A stretch of 64,000 bases of DNA from Variovorax sp. J22G73 (GCF_030317035.1 NZ_JASZYK010000007.1:305634-369633); one strand, 5' to 3'; positions 1-10,595 are shown, counted from the first letter of the stretch. The notes: a model not told the origin generated them from the sequence alone. Program-made: numbers and translations.

Positions 1-3000
1 CTTGCCTCCGCTATCAATGTCAGGCGGAATATCCGGCTGGTTTGCCGACGCTACTGCAGATCTGAAATCGTTGGCTACAACATTTCCGAGATAGCCCGCA
101 CCGCTGCCCGCCCCATGAACCTCATCCCGGGCGTTGTGCAAGAGCCGGCTTGCAATGTCAATGGCACCGTCCGACCACAACCCATACTCTGAGAACACAC
201 CCTTCGTCAGGAGCGACCGTTGCTCGTCCGTGTAGTCAGTTCCACGGTTCTGCGAGGACACCAGCGCGGCGTATCCCGCGCTGTTCGGATCCACCCCCGC
301 CGCGCACTTCAAAATCGCGCACATGGCGTCGGCCAGCTTTTTCTGATCGGCTTCCCCCTTGCTTTGCTGCAGACGGGCCAGCGCCTCTCGCTGTGCGGCA
401 TTTGACTGACGGTTGTTGAAGTCCTCATTTACCCCCGCCGCCGCGCCGGCCATCCCCCCTCCTGCCGCCCCCAGCCCCGCAGCCAGCCCCGCACCCACAG
501 CGCCCTTGATCCCTTCGGGCATGTTGCGAGTCAAGTCTTCGATGGTCGGCGCCGCCGCCGACGCCAGCGCAGCACCCGCCGCACCTTGCACATTGCCAGT
601 GAGCCCTCCAACCAAGGTATGCGCCAGAACACGCGAAGCGCCACCCTCCTTCCAGTTGTCGTAGTTCTGCTGCTCCGCTGCAAGCGTGCTGTTGGCATTG
701 GCCAGATCAGCAGCGGCCTGCGCCCTTTGTCCGTCGCTCGCGCCCGGGTCGTTCAAGACTTTGTTCGCCTGCTGCGCCTGCAGTTGAGCCCGCTCGTATT
801 TGTCGATCTGCGTGCCGGCATAGTCGCCGACCGCCTTTGCCGCCTTGGGCCCGAACGTCTGCGTGATCTGCGCCTGGGCCTGTACTTCGCCCAGAAGCTG
901 GTCGGTACTCCACTTCTTCGCCAGCGCATTCGTGCTGTCCACCCCCGTGCGCACGCTCTGGTCGCCCGCGATGCCACTGATGCCCGACTTCGTTACGCTG
1001 GCCTGCTTGCCAGACGCAGTGCCCGCACCCGCACCTCCACCCGTGCCCACCTTGAAATCCGAGCCCGCGATGGGTTGCTTGTCCTCGCCTTTGTGCTGCT
1101 GGCCAGAGGCGCCCATGCCCAGACTCGCTCCGCTTGCCTTGTGCATGTCGACGTTCTGGATATCGCTGGTGCTCAGGCTGGCACTCTTGAAGGTGTTCTT
1201 CACGCCATCTACGGCCGCCTGGGTGCTCTCGATCACCGCGCCCTTCAAGCCCGCGGCGCCCTTCACGTCGACATCGAAGCCGCCATCTCCGGCCTTGATG
1301 CCCGACTGCTCCTTCACGCTTGCGTAGTTGCCGCTGGCCTTGGCGCTGCTTGCGTTCACGCTCGCGCTCCACACACCGTATCCCACGCTCAACGAGCCGC
1401 CGACGCTTTGCTGCTTGCTGGTCGAGGTGCTGGTGTCTTGCAGGCTTTCGATCTTGAGGTCGCCGCCAACCTTGGCGGTGACCCGGTCGGCCTCGATCAC
1501 GCCGCCACGGATCGTCATGTCGCCGCCGCTCGCAAGGTTTGCAGCCTTGCCGGCGCTCACATGGCTGTTGGTGTAGCTGGTATCGGTTCCATCCGATTTG
1601 CCTTGGCTTGCGTTCGCGCTGACGTTGAACATCAGGCCGTTGGTGCCGAAGCTCACGCCCACGCTGCCGCCGCTGCCCTTGTTGGCGCCTTGCCGCTCGC
1701 TGGTGTTCTTGGCTGCAAGAACGTCAATGCGGTTCTCCGCCACCAAGCTCGCGGTGTCGCGCGCAATGATGTCGCTGCCTTGCACCACGATGTTGCTGCT
1801 CTTGCCGCCGCCCAAGGCAAGCAGGTTGACGTTCTTGCCTTCGACCCGGCTGCCCGCTGCGCTGTCGCTGGTCTCATTGCGCTTGCTGACGTTTTGGCTG
1901 CCGCCCAGGCTGATCGACAGGTTGACGCCCATCGACTCCGCCAGGTTCGCGGTGTTGGCGTTGGCCAGGGCGTCGGCGACACCCTTGGCCTCAGCGGCCA
2001 TGGAGGCTGCGCCCAATGCTTGCATGCGACCGCTGCCGGCGCGTTGCACCGCCTTGGCGGTGTTGCCTATGCCTTGCACGGCGCTGGCGACGGGCGCGGT
2101 CAACGCAATAGTCAGGCCGCCGGATTGTTGCTTCTGCACGGTCTGCGTTCGACTGGTTTCGCGAGCCTCCTGAATCTTGATGCTCTTCGCGGCAATGGTC
2201 ACGTCGCCCTCGGGTACGACCACATGGCTGCCGGTCTGGGTGTATTGGTTGCCGGCGATGAGCGTCGTGTTGCCGCCGATGCTGCCCACGGTGCTGGCCG
2301 CCGCGCTGGTGCTCTCGCCGCGGGTGTCGGTACTCTCGCTGCGGCTGCCGACAGTGAAGCCAACGCCGCCCGAGCCCATGAGCCCGGACTTGGCGGTGCC
2401 CCGGTAGCTGCTCTCCGAGCGGGTGTTCCGGGCAGCCTCGATCGTGAGATCGCGCTTGGCGACGATCGCCAGGCTCTCGTCGGCAATGACCTCGCTGCCC
2501 GACACGGTGACGTTCTGGCCCGAAACCCCGACGTTGTGCCCGCCGAGCGCGCTGCCGACGGCGGTATCTTCGCGCAGGCTGTCGCGCTGCGCGTTGGTCT
2601 TGCTGGAAAGAAAGCCCTTGATCTTGCTGTCGCTCGCCAGGTCCAGGGCCACGGTGGCGCGACCAGCTTCGACGCGTACGTTGCCTTCCCGGGCCTTGAG
2701 GGTCAGATCGCCCTGGGCATTGATGGCCGAGCCGCGAATGCGGATGTCTTTCCTGGCATCGAGAGTAACGGCACCGTCACCGACGATCTGGCTGCCGATC
2801 TCCCGGCTGCTGCTCTGGCTGAGGAACCGGGCGGTGCCACGGCCCTGCTCCTGGTGCACGGCTTCCTTGACTGTCGATACGTTGATGTCGCGTTTGGCCT
2901 TCAACAGCGTTTCGCTGTCCGCACCGGCGTTCGCAAAAATGCCGCCCACCAAATTGACATCGCGCCCAGCCGAAGCCGCCAGGGTGCCCTTCGGGTTGCT

Positions 3001-6000
3001 CACATACACCCCGGCCACCCGATCGATGTTCGTCCGGTTGGCCTGCGCCCCGCCCTGTGTCTGCGTGGTCGTGCGAACGTTGATGTCGCGCCCGGCCGTC
3101 AGCACCGCCGAGTCGCCGGCCACGATGCTTCCACCGATGTTGTCGATGTCTCCGGCGGCATGAACCCTCACGTCACCGCCTACGATGCGACCGCCCAGGT
3201 TGTGGACGTTGTCCTTGTCGATCTTCACCATCGCGCGGCCCGCGATGGTTCCGGTGTTCACAAGATCGCCGCCTCCCCGTTCGATGACCGTGGCGTCGGC
3301 ACTCAGCAGTGCCCCAGAACCGTCGATGTCGCCCGGGCGCACGCGCACATACAACTGCGGTGCCAGCAGGTTCTGCGTGCTGCCGTCGGGCAGGGTCACC
3401 GTCTGCTCCACCAGCCAGACGATGTCGCTGGTCAGTTGCGCCATCTGAGCTGCCGTCAGGGCAATGCCGGGCCGCAGCCCGTACTGCATGGCAAAGGTCG
3501 CGCCACTGTTCATCAAGGCGGTGTACTGCGCCTCGTCGTTGTGCTGACCTTCCAGGAACCGATAGCCGGTGAGCTGCGCCACCTGCTCGCGAATGAGCTT
3601 CTGCTCGTAGAAGCCGTCGCCCAGGCGCTTGAGCGTGGCGTTCGGGTCGACACCCATGTTGGCCAGCAGGTAGTCGCTGCTCAGCCACTGGCGGTAGTTG
3701 GCGAAGCGCGGGTCGGTTTCGATGAGATACCGGCCGCCCGTATTCAAGCCGAACAGGCTGGCCCGAGGCACAGTCACATCGGGCACGCTGGTGCGAACCA
3801 CCATCGGCACCGTCCGACTTCCAGCATTGCCGGTTTCGAGACCTTCGACGACCGCACCCGCACTCACCGGCCTGGCCTTGACCACGCCTTTTACATCGGA
3901 GGCGACCTCGACGATGACTCGTTGGCGCTCGCTGAAAGCGACCTTGCCTGTGCCACCTGCGGCATCACCGACGAGGGTGCTTCCAGCAGCGCCAGCGTTG
4001 TAGCCCTGGGTCGCGTTCAGATTCGACAACGGTTTGTAATCGGTGAGCCTGTAAGTCTCGACCGTCCTTGTCGCGGGAATGAACAGCGGCTTCTCCGGCC
4101 CCTTTCCGGGCAGATTGGGGTTGTAGCCAGTCCATACCGCGCTCACGCTGGTTTCCCGCTTTCCTGGCGTGGCCTGGTTGTCCACGTCGGGCGCATTGAG
4201 TTCGCCACCCGCCATCACCTGGCTGTCGCGGTTGAAAAGATGCCCGTCAAGCGTCATGTTGCCGCCGGCGACGATCCGCGCCGGTGCAGCGCTACCGACA
4301 GCGACCGCGTCTTCGGTGACTGTCGTGTTGGTGATTGCGTCCGTCCATCCTTTGCCGATCACGCTCACCGTGCCATCGGCGCCCCTGTGACGAACCAAGC
4401 GCGTGTCGACCTCGCCCCAGGTGTCTGCGGGACTCCATGATTTCGCGTCCATCGTGATGATGCTGGGCACCAACACCGTGCTGCTGTTGGTCGCCACCTT
4501 CAGATGCGTATCGACGTTGTTGATATTGCGCATGGCAATGGTCATCTTGCCCAGCGATTCGATGCTGGCGCTCTCGTTGTCGAGCGTCACACCCGTGCCC
4601 GTGGCCAGCCGCCCGGAATCCAGCGCGCCGCGAATGGACATGGCGCCAACGCTGAAAAGCAGGGCACCTTCGCGATTGCCGACGGTCTGCGCACCGATGT
4701 GAAGTGTGTCGCGCGCAGCGACGGTCGCTGCCTTGGTTGCGCCATTGAGCGTTTCAGCGCTGTTCTCGACTGCCACCGCACCGACGGAAACCGCGTTGCC
4801 GTAGATCCGCCCGGTGCCTATGTTCTTCAGGGTGACTGCGTTGATCTGGGTCTTTCCCTTGCTGTCGATCAGACCGCGGTTGGTCAGGCTCCCACTAGCG
4901 TTGACCACGGTGTCGGTGCCTGACATTTCCGCGTTTGCGGTGTTGTCGACGTCGGCGCCGCCCACCGTGAGCCTCTGGCCGGCCATCAGCTTGCCGTTGT
5001 TCGTGAACGTGCCGGTGGTGGTGTAGCTGAGGTTTCCGTTGGCGGCGACTTCGCCGTTGTTGACGACGTCCTGCGTCAGCGCCATGCTCAGATTTTTTGC
5101 CGAGACGGCACGGCCATCGCCACTGAACGCCGCACCGTCCACCAGAAGGTGCTTGTCTGCCACCAAAGTGCCGCCGGTGTTGACGAGGTCGAGCGTCTTG
5201 GCGCCGGGATTCGCTGCGTTGGGGTCGACCACAGCCAAGGTGCCGCTCACGGACATCAGGCCCTTCGTGTTGTCGACACGGCCGCCGCTGCTGATTCTTG
5301 CGTCGAGTTCGGCGCGGATGGCACCCGAGGTGTTGTCCAGGCCTGCGGCGCCGATGACGACGTTCTTGCCTTCGATGCCCTGGCTCTCTCCCTGGGTTTT
5401 ATTGTTGACGACGCTGCCTGCGTTGACCATGGTCCTGGCGCCGGAGCGAATCAGGCCTCGCGTATTGACGAGGCCGCCGGCATCGATGCGCAGGTCGTTC
5501 ACGGCCTGCGTCCGGCCTTCGGTGTTGTCGTAGCGCGCACCGCCGGTATCGATCTCCACATTGGATTGGCCGAGCACTGTACCGGCTAGCGTATTGGTAA
5601 AAGCCTGCGTCCTGGCAGTCAGCGCATTCTTGGCGCCGATGAAGCCGGCTGTGTTGTCGACAGCCCCCACGTTTTTCAGCGCGAGGGTGTCGGCGCTGCT
5701 GATGCCGCCCTGCTGCGTGGTGTAGCCGGCCGCATGGGTGTTGACGAGCGCCTTGCCGTTCGTGTCGATGGTCATCGCGCCACCGGACTGGATCAGGCCG
5801 GTGTCGTTGTTCAGCAGGCCTGACGTCACGTCAAGCGTGGTGGTCGCCGCCAGTGTGCCCTTGAGGCTGTTGTCCAAGGTGTTGCCGCCGGCGTCGACAC
5901 TCAGGATGTCGCCGAAGACCTTGCCGCCTCTATTGACGAGCCCGCCCACGGACAACGTGGTCCTGGCTCCCGCCTGCAGGACGCCGGCGTCGTTGGTGGT

Positions 6001-8808
6001 TTTGCCCGTGGTCGTGGCGCTCAGGTTTCCCTTGACTGCCGACACGGTCCCGCTGCTGTTGTCCAGCGTAGCGGCCACCAGCGTGGTGTTCCCGTTGCCG
6101 GCCATCGTACCGCCCGAGTTGTCCGCCGCACCGGCCACCGTGATGCGCATCGCATCGGTACCGGTCTGCACGATCTGCCCTCCACGATTGCTCAAGGAGC
6201 CCGCTTCGATCGTGATGCGCTTCGCGCTCGTGCCGGACTTGGTGCCGTCTTGGTTGAAGGCCCCCGTCATGCCGACGACCAACGAGCCAGTGGCCGTGAC
6301 CTGTCCATTCGTCCCGCTGTAGTTGCCGCCCGAGATGTTCAGCGTGCCTGAGCCGGCATGCTCGATTCTGCCGCCCGCATTGGTAACGGTCGCGCCGCGC
6401 AGGCTCAGGTCCTGGCCGTTGCTGGCAATGCGCGCACCATCGTTGTTCAAGGCGCCGGACGTCGCAATGGCGGACGCATCCGTCCCCGTCTGCACGATCT
6501 CGCCATTGTTCGTATTGGCAATGTTCGACGCCTTCAGGTTCAACCGAGCGGCATTGAGCTTGCCACCGTCGTTCACCAGCGTTTGGCCGGCCTGTGCGTT
6601 GGCAAGAATGCTCAATGCGCCAGGCGTCGCGATCGTCGCTCTGCTGGTCTTCACATCGCCTCTCGTCGAGGTGACGGCGATATTCTCCGCGCTCGTCCGC
6701 TTGCCGGAGAGATCGACGCTTGCGCCCCGCAGCGTCGCGTTGCCGGCGGCAAGGTTGGTGCCGTTGGCGACCAGAGTACCGGTGGCGATAACGCGCAGAT
6801 CGCCCGCGCTGCCGAGTTGTCCGTCGCTCTGCACCCCGGCGGCAAGCACACCATCGGCACTGCTTAGCACGCGCCCCGCGGCAATCGTCGTGTGACGCCT
6901 CGCCGTGATGCTGTCGTTGTTGACGAGCACATCGCCGACCACCACGTCGACATCGTTCTCGCCGCGCAGCACGCCGTTGTTGGTGAGCGTTCCCGCGTTC
7001 AGTTTCAGGTCGGTGGCTGCGTCGATCGAGCCACCGACGCCATTGACCATCATCCCGATCGCAGTGATTTGCACGCCCGCCTGCGCTGACAGTATGCTGC
7101 CCTTGGTGTTGTCAAGCGACCCTGTGTTCAACGCCACTCGCTGGTTGGAAGCCAGGGCGCCGCCGCCGTTGTTCGTGGCACCCGCGACGGAAGCCGTCAG
7201 CGCACCGTTCGCCGCGATCGTGCCTCGCGTGTTGTCCGCGTTGCCACCAACCGTAAAGCTCGCGTCGGCCGCGCTGGTCAACGCACCGCCGACGTTGAGC
7301 AGGTCACCGGTCGCCGCGATCGCCAGGGTGCCCGCATTCAGCTTGCCCCCCGTGTTGTCGAAGCGATCGACCTTCGCGCTGAAGCCGTTGCTGACCGTTA
7401 TCGTGCCGCCGTGGTTGTCGAACGTCGGCTGGTTGACGGCCATGCTCGCCAGGTTGAGCGTGCCGCCGTTGTTGTTGATGTTGGCGCTGTGCAGGGTGAT
7501 GGGGCCGCCTGCGTAGATCTTGCCGCCGTCGTTCCGGAGCGTGCCTGCTGCTGTGATGCTTCCTGGAGACAGGGGCAGGTACGAGGCCGTCGTGCCGGTG
7601 TTTTCCGTACCGCCGCTCGAAAAATTTGCGGCGCCGGTCGAACCCGTCGCGCCTGTACCGGCAGCGGGCGTGGTTGCGGTCATGGGTTCGAACCCGATCA
7701 CGCCGCCCCGCGTGTTGCTCAGCACCGGCGAATCGATCGTGAGCGCGGCCATGCTGGTCTGGCGAATCGTCCCCCCACGATTGTCGATGTCGCCGCTGCT
7801 GGCGAGTTCGACCCGCGGCCCCTCGAGCGTTCCTGTGTTCTCCAGCCGACCTTGCACGGTCACAACGAGGCCGCCCGCACTCGCGCCGACAATGCCCGCA
7901 TTGCGCACGCCCAGCCCGGCCTCGGTGCCGACGAGCGTGATCTTTTGCGCGTACATGCCGCCCAGCCCCGCCACGTCGAGCGCATACGTCGGCACAGCGC
8001 CGGTGGCGGTCAAAGGCGTGACCTGCCCGGAATCCGCCGATACCTGGTTGGCACCGGCCACCATCTTCAGCTCGCTCGCCCATATGCCCGCGTTCACCTG
8101 CACGGCGCGCGCCAGGATAGCCGCGTAGTCCGTCTTGCCGGCATCAAGCCCCGCACCGTCGATGCTGACAGTGCCGCCGCGCACCAGAAAGCTGTCGAGT
8201 CCGCCCATCGCGTTGAGTTGCGGCGTGCCGGTGGTCAGCGTGGCGCGGCTCGCGTTGATGAAGCCGCCGCCATCCACGCTGATGCCGACCGGGTTCGCCA
8301 CGATCACTTCAGCGCGCTGGCCGCCGACCTCGACGTACCCGCGCAGTTGCGTCGGGCTGCCGCTGTTGATTTCGTTGAGGATGACGCGCGCCGGTCCCTT
8401 GGCCAACCAGGCGTTGCCTTGCACGAACCCGCCGAGCTGCGTCTGCACATTGACGCGGCTGTTGTTCAGGATGGCACCGTTGCGCATCACGTCGAACTGC
8501 TGGTAGACATTGCGGCTCACGCCTGCGGTTGAAGGCGTCTGGATGTTGACGAGCGGCACGCCGTTGGGCGCCACCAGGACGGTCGGGCGCAGAGGGCCTG
8601 GCACCGATGGGTCGGAGACGATCTGGGCTTGGCCGGGCAACGCCACCAGCACACCGAAGAGCGTGGCCGAGGCCGCAATCGTCGTCGTGCCGACGGCTTT
8701 GGAAGTGCCTTTCGAGACCCCCTTGCCAATATTGGTCGCGGTTTCGTGAACCACCATGCGCACGCCGCGCGCGGCATTGAAGATGATCCGGTGAAGGTGC
8801 TTGTTCAT
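1..8808 (-). CDS. FHA/CdiA-like two-partner secretion exoprotein (C-terminus outside window)
   Basis: This giant secreted adhesin, probably a contact-dependent inhibition effector, runs 2936 codons from its ATG to the left edge without a stop in the parts read. It opens with an extended signal peptide of type V secretion (MNKHLHRIIFNAARG), a hydrophobic core and a cleavage-like PGQAQ. The TPS domain follows, with NPVGI and GGGFIN. The middle is FHA-type repeats rich in NTG/NRGG turns (roughly 7700-4400), then haemagglutinin repeats (roughly 4400-1200) containing units such as GSDVIA and TLIAGNQYTQTGS. Near the end are a Gly/Ala-rich helical stretch and NNRQ at 406-417. That motif resembles the pre-toxin junction of CdiA relatives, where the variable toxin begins. 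Only about 135 residues beyond it are in the window, so toxin identity and any immunity gene cannot be judged. It starts 20 bases after its transporter gene, implying one operon. By eye the gene is less GC-rich than its flanks. Confidence 0.93.
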   Translation of the reverse strand, partial: MNKHLHRIIFNAARGVRMVVHETATNIGKGVSKGTSKAVGTTTIAASATLFGVLVALPGQAQIVSDPSVPGPLRPTVLVAPNGVPLVNIQTPSTAGVSRNVYQQFDVMRNGAILNNSRVNVQTQLGGFVQGNAWLAKGPARVILNEINSGSPTQLRGYVEVGGQRAEVIVANPVGISVDGGGFINASRATLTTGTPQLNAMGGLDSFLVRGGTVSIDGAGLDAGKTDYAAILARAVQVNAGIWASELKMVAGANQVSADSGQVTPLTATGAVPTYALDVAGLGGMYAQKITLVGTEAGLGVRNAGIVGASAGGLVVTVQGRLENTGTLEGPRVELASSGDIDNRGGTIRQTSMAALTIDSPVLSNTRGGVIGFEPMTATTPAAGTGATGSTGAANFSSGGTENTGTTASYLPLSPGSITAAGTLRNDGGKIYAGGPITLHSANINNNGGTLNLASMAVNQPTFDNHGGTITVSNGFSAKVDRFDNTGGKLNAGTLAIAATGDLLNVGGALTSAADASFTVGGNADNTRGTIAANGALTASVAGATNNGGGALASNQRVALNTGSLDNTKGSILSAQAGVQITAIGMMVNGVGGSIDAATDLKLNAGTLTNNGVLRGENDVDVVVGDVLVNNDSITARRHTTIAAGRVLSSADGVLAAGVQSDGQLGSAGDLRVIATGTLVANGTNLAAGNATLRGASVDLSGKRTSAENIAVTSTRGDVKTSRATIATPGALSILANAQAGQTLVNDGGKLNAARLNLKASNIANTNNGEIVQTGTDASAIATSGALNNDGARIASNGQDLSLRGATVTNAGGRIEHAGSGTLNISGGNYSGTNGQVTATGSLVVGMTGAFNQDGTKSGTSAKRITIEAGSLSNRGGQIVQTGTDAMRITVAGAADNSGGTMAGNGNTTLVAATLDNSSGTVSAVKGNLSATTTGKTTNDAGVLQAGARTTLSVGGLVNRGGKVFGDILSVDAGGNTLDNSLKGTLAATTTLDVTSGLLNNDTGLIQSGGAMTIDTNGKALVNTHAAGYTTQQGGISSADTLALKNVGAVDNTAGFIGAKNALTARTQAFTNTLAGTVLGQSNVEIDTGGARYDNTEGRTQAVNDLRIDAGGLVNTRGLIRSGARTMVNAGSVVNNKTQGESQGIEGKNVVIGAAGLDNTSGAIRAELDARISSGGRVDNTKGLMSVSGTLAVVDPNAANPGAKTLDLVNTGGTLVADKHLLVDGAAFSGDGRAVSAKNLSMALTQDVVNNGEVAANGNLSYTTTGTFTNNGKLMAGQRLTVGGADVDNTANAEMSGTDTVVNASGSLTNRGLIDSKGKTQINAVTLKNIGTGRIYGNAVSVGAVAVENSAETLNGATKAATVAARDTLHIGAQTVGNREGALLFSVGAMSIRGALDSGRLATGTGVTLDNESASIESLGKMTIAMRNINNVDTHLKVATNSSTVLVPSIITMDAKSWSPADTWGEVDTRLVRHRGADGTVSVIGKGWTDAITNTTVTEDAVAVGSAAPARIVAGGNMTLDGHLFNRDSQVMAGGELNAPDVDNQATPGKRETSVSAVWTGYNPNLPGKGPEKPLFIPATRTVETYRLTDYKPLSNLNATQGYNAGAAGSTLVGDAAGGTGKVAFSERQRVIVEVASDVKGVVKARPVSAGAVVEGLETGNAGSRTVPMVVRTSVPDVTVPRASLFGLNTGGRYLIETDPRFANYRQWLSSDYLLANMGVDPNATLKRLGDGFYEQKLIREQVAQLTGYRFLEGQHNDEAQYTALMNSGATFAMQYGLRPGIALTAAQMAQLTSDIVWLVEQTVTLPDGSTQNLLAPQLYVRVRPGDIDGSGALLSADATVIERGGGDLVNTGTIAGRAMVKIDKDNVHNLGGRIVGGDVRVHAAGDIDNIGGSIVAGDSAVLTAGRDINVRTTTQTQGGAQANRTNIDRVAGVYVSNPKGTLAASAGRDVNLVGGIFANAGADSETLLKAKRDINVSTVKEAVHQEQGRGTARFLSQSSSREIGSQIVGDGAVTLDARKDIRIRGSAINAQGDLTLKAREGNVRVEAGRATVALDLASDSKIKGFLSSKTNAQRDSLREDTAVGSALGGHNVGVSGQNVTVSGSEVIADESLAIVAKRDLTIEAARNTRSESSYRGTAKSGLMGSGGVGFTVGSRSESTDTRGESTSAAASTVGSIGGNTTLIAGNQYTQTGSHVVVPEGDVTIAAKSIKIQEARETSRTQTVQKQQSGGLTIALTAPVASAVQGIGNTAKAVQRAGSGRMQALGAASMAAEAKGVADALANANTANLAESMGVNLSISLGGSQNVSKRNETSDSAAGSRVEGKNVNLLALGGGKSSNIVVQGSDIIARDTASLVAENRIDVLAAKNTSERQGANKGSGGSVGVSFGTNGLMFNVSANASQGKSDGTDTSYTNSHVSAGKAANLASGGDMTIRGGVIEADRVTAKVGGDLKIESLQDTSTSTSKQQSVGGSLSVGYGVWSASVNASSAKASGNYASVKEQSGIKAGDGGFDVDVKGAAGLKGAVIESTQAAVDGVKNTFKSASLSTSDIQNVDMHKASGASLGMGASGQQHKGEDKQPIAGSDFKVGTGGGAGAGTASGKQASVTKSGISGIAGDQSVRTGVDSTNALAKKWSTDQLLGEVQAQAQITQTFGPKAAKAVGDYAGTQIDKYERAQLQAQQANKVLNDPGASDGQRAQAAADLANANSTLAAEQQNYDNWKEGGASRVLAHTLVGGLTGNVQGAAGAALASAAAPTIEDLTRNMPEGIKGAVGAGLAAGLGAAGGGMAGAAAGVNEDFNNRQSNAAQREALARLQQSKGEADQKKLADAMCAILKCAAGVDPNSAGYAALVSSQNRGTDYTDEQRSLLTKGVFSEYGLWSDGAIDIASRLLHNARDEVHGAGSGAGYLGNVVANDFRSAVASANQPDIPPDIDSGGK
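406..417 (-). other. NNRQ junction motif before the variable C-terminus
   Basis: Codons 2798-2801 of the exoprotein read NNRQ, within the context NEDFNNRQ. It follows a Gly/Ala-rich segment and precedes a charged, non-repetitive stretch. In CdiA-type proteins a VENN or related Asn-rich motif marks the border between the conserved stalk and the exchangeable toxin. The assignment rests on position and resemblance, and this variant is not a textbook VENN. Confidence 0.5.
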
Positions 8809-8828
8809 TGTGTCTTTCTCCCTGCGCC

Positions 8829-10595
8829 TTAGAAACTGAAATTGAGGTTGAACCCCGTCGTGACCCTGGCCGTGCGATACCCCTCGGGCTTGCTGACAGG
8901 CGCGCCGACGAAGACGTCGAAGTTCAAGCCCTTCCATGCGCCGCGCACGCCGATCACCGCCCCCGCCAGGTGGTTGCCCAGCAGCAGCGCGACCGACCTG
9001 CCGCCCACGTGGCCGTAGTCGATGCCGGCGTAGAGCTCGGCGCCGCTCTGCCCCAACGCCCAGCCGATGTCGTTGCGCAACAGCCAGCCGCGCTCGCCGA
9101 GCAGGCTGGTCTCGCCGTCGAAGCCGCGCACGGTGTAGCGCCCGCCGATGCCGAACTGGTCCTGCGTGGTGAGCTGGGTGCGGTTCCATTGCGCGCGCCA
9201 CTGGGCCGCATAGCGAAGCTTCTGTTCGCCGAGCTTGAAAGGTGCGTTGAGGCTCACGTCCGCCGTCATGAGCCGAAAGCGGCTCGTGCCTTCGTCGAAG
9301 GCCTCTTCCGGGGCACGCCGAGCGCCGAATGCGCCGGTGCCCTGCCGGAATGCGAGGCTGCCGTCCAGCGTGGCCTCGCCGATGAATTCCTTGTGGCTCA
9401 GGCTGGCCTCCCAGCCGCCGACGACGCGGTGCTGGTTGTCGATCTGGGTGTCGTCGATGAAGCTGCGCGACTCACGCCGCAGGGCGCGCACAGCCACGGT
9501 CGTCTTGCGGCGCTGGTCGCGATAGACGAGGCGCGAAAGCTTCAGCTCGGCGTTGTTGGCCTTGCCTGCATAGACGTAGTCCTGGTTCAGGCCGGCCACG
9601 GTCTGGCTGTACTGGCTGTTCGACGCGGTGAACCCGAGAAGCCAATAGCCCCAGGGCAGCGAGTAGTGAAAGGTCTGGCCTTCGGTACCGTGGCGCGGGT
9701 TGCCCAGGGCGTGCCCGTCGACGCTGTGGTTGGCGTTCAGGTAAAGAAGGTCGTTGAGCCCGAAAAGGTTGTCGACCGAGACGGTGGCGCCCGCCTGGTA
9801 CCTGCCGGTCGACTTCGTGCCGCTGTCGTCGGTGCTCAGCGTGCCGCGGAACACGCGGGCTTGCACGTACTTGACGATCAGGTCGCTGTCGCCGGGACGG
9901 GCATCGGGTGCGGTCGATGGCTCGATCTGAATATCGGCTTCGGCCGTGGGCGCTCGCTTGAGGTTCTCCAGGCCCTGCTCGATGTCTCGCAAGTCGAGCA
10001 GGTCGCCCGGCGCGGCGGGAATGGCGCTTGCAAGCAGCGACCGGTGCCCGCCGAAGCGGCTGCTGGCGTCGGGCGTTGCGCGAATGGCGGCGATGCGGCC
10101 GGGTACGAGCGTGAGCGTCAGGGTTCCGCCTGAAAGGTCCTGCGGCGCGGCCAACACGCGGGTGGTCACGAAACCCTTCGCAATGAGCGCCTGCTGCAGG
10201 CGGCCCATGACGACATTGACACCCTGCGTGCCCAGGCACCGCCCGAGCGGGCTGTCGTTCGACTCCTCGCCTGCGGCAGCCTCCAGCGCCCACTGAAAGT
10301 CCGCCGAACGCTCGCCCGCCAGCACGAGGCGGTCGATGCGCGAGCAGGGTGACTCGACCTCCGGCAAGCGGGCCGGGCTGGTCTTCGGTGCGCCCGGCAG
10401 GCGAGCGTCTATCGACTTCTCCTGCTGCTCGCGCAGCGCCTGCTCGCGCTCCTGCCTTCGCAGTTGCTCTACAAAAGGATCAGGGGCCGACGGATTCGCC
10501 TGTGCGATGACGCCGGACGACGTGACCAGCAACAGGCAAGCGAGATAAACGGCGCGACGCAGTTGCGGCGCGCGAGCGTGTGGACACAGGAACAT
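8829..10595 (-). CDS. Two-partner secretion outer-membrane transporter (FhaC/ShlB/CdiB family)
   Basis: The 588-residue TpsB protein exports the exoprotein encoded 20 bases downstream across the outer membrane. It has a Sec-type signal peptide ending near VIAQA, a Glu/Arg/Gln-rich linker resembling the plug helix H1, and two POTRA domains. A Cys pair (ESPCSRI and GRCLG) is characteristic of ShlB-type POTRA1. The long C-terminal beta-barrel ends in Phe (LNFSF), as expected for an Omp85-superfamily barrel. Length matches the family (550-590). The ATG at 10595 has no clear Shine-Dalgarno, and the sequence just upstream can fold back onto it. Two perfect inverted repeats lie in the 210-base leader. 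Sequence and context together make the function secure; the substrate is inferred from adjacency. Confidence 0.95.
   Translation of the reverse strand: MFLCPHARAPQLRRAVYLACLLLVTSSGVIAQANPSAPDPFVEQLRRQEREQALREQQEKSIDARLPGAPKTSPARLPEVESPCSRIDRLVLAGERSADFQWALEAAAGEESNDSPLGRCLGTQGVNVVMGRLQQALIAKGFVTTRVLAAPQDLSGGTLTLTLVPGRIAAIRATPDASSRFGGHRSLLASAIPAAPGDLLDLRDIEQGLENLKRAPTAEADIQIEPSTAPDARPGDSDLIVKYVQARVFRGTLSTDDSGTKSTGRYQAGATVSVDNLFGLNDLLYLNANHSVDGHALGNPRHGTEGQTFHYSLPWGYWLLGFTASNSQYSQTVAGLNQDYVYAGKANNAELKLSRLVYRDQRRKTTVAVRALRRESRSFIDDTQIDNQHRVVGGWEASLSHKEFIGEATLDGSLAFRQGTGAFGARRAPEEAFDEGTSRFRLMTADVSLNAPFKLGEQKLRYAAQWRAQWNRTQLTTQDQFGIGGRYTVRGFDGETSLLGERGWLLRNDIGWALGQSGAELYAGIDYGHVGGRSVALLLGNHLAGAVIGVRGAWKGLNFDVFVGAPVSKPEGYRTARVTTGFNLNFSF

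Noticed and set aside
586..4440. Plus-strand open frame of 1284 codons
   Set aside because: It is the antisense image of the exoprotein gene, in the complementary codon register. The minus-strand reading has a signal peptide, TPS domain and repeats; this one is low-complexity with no fold.
8808..10133. Plus-strand open frame of 441 codons opposite the transporter
   Set aside because: It lies wholly on the antisense of a well-supported TpsB protein and shows the Ala/Arg/His bias of GC-rich shadow frames.
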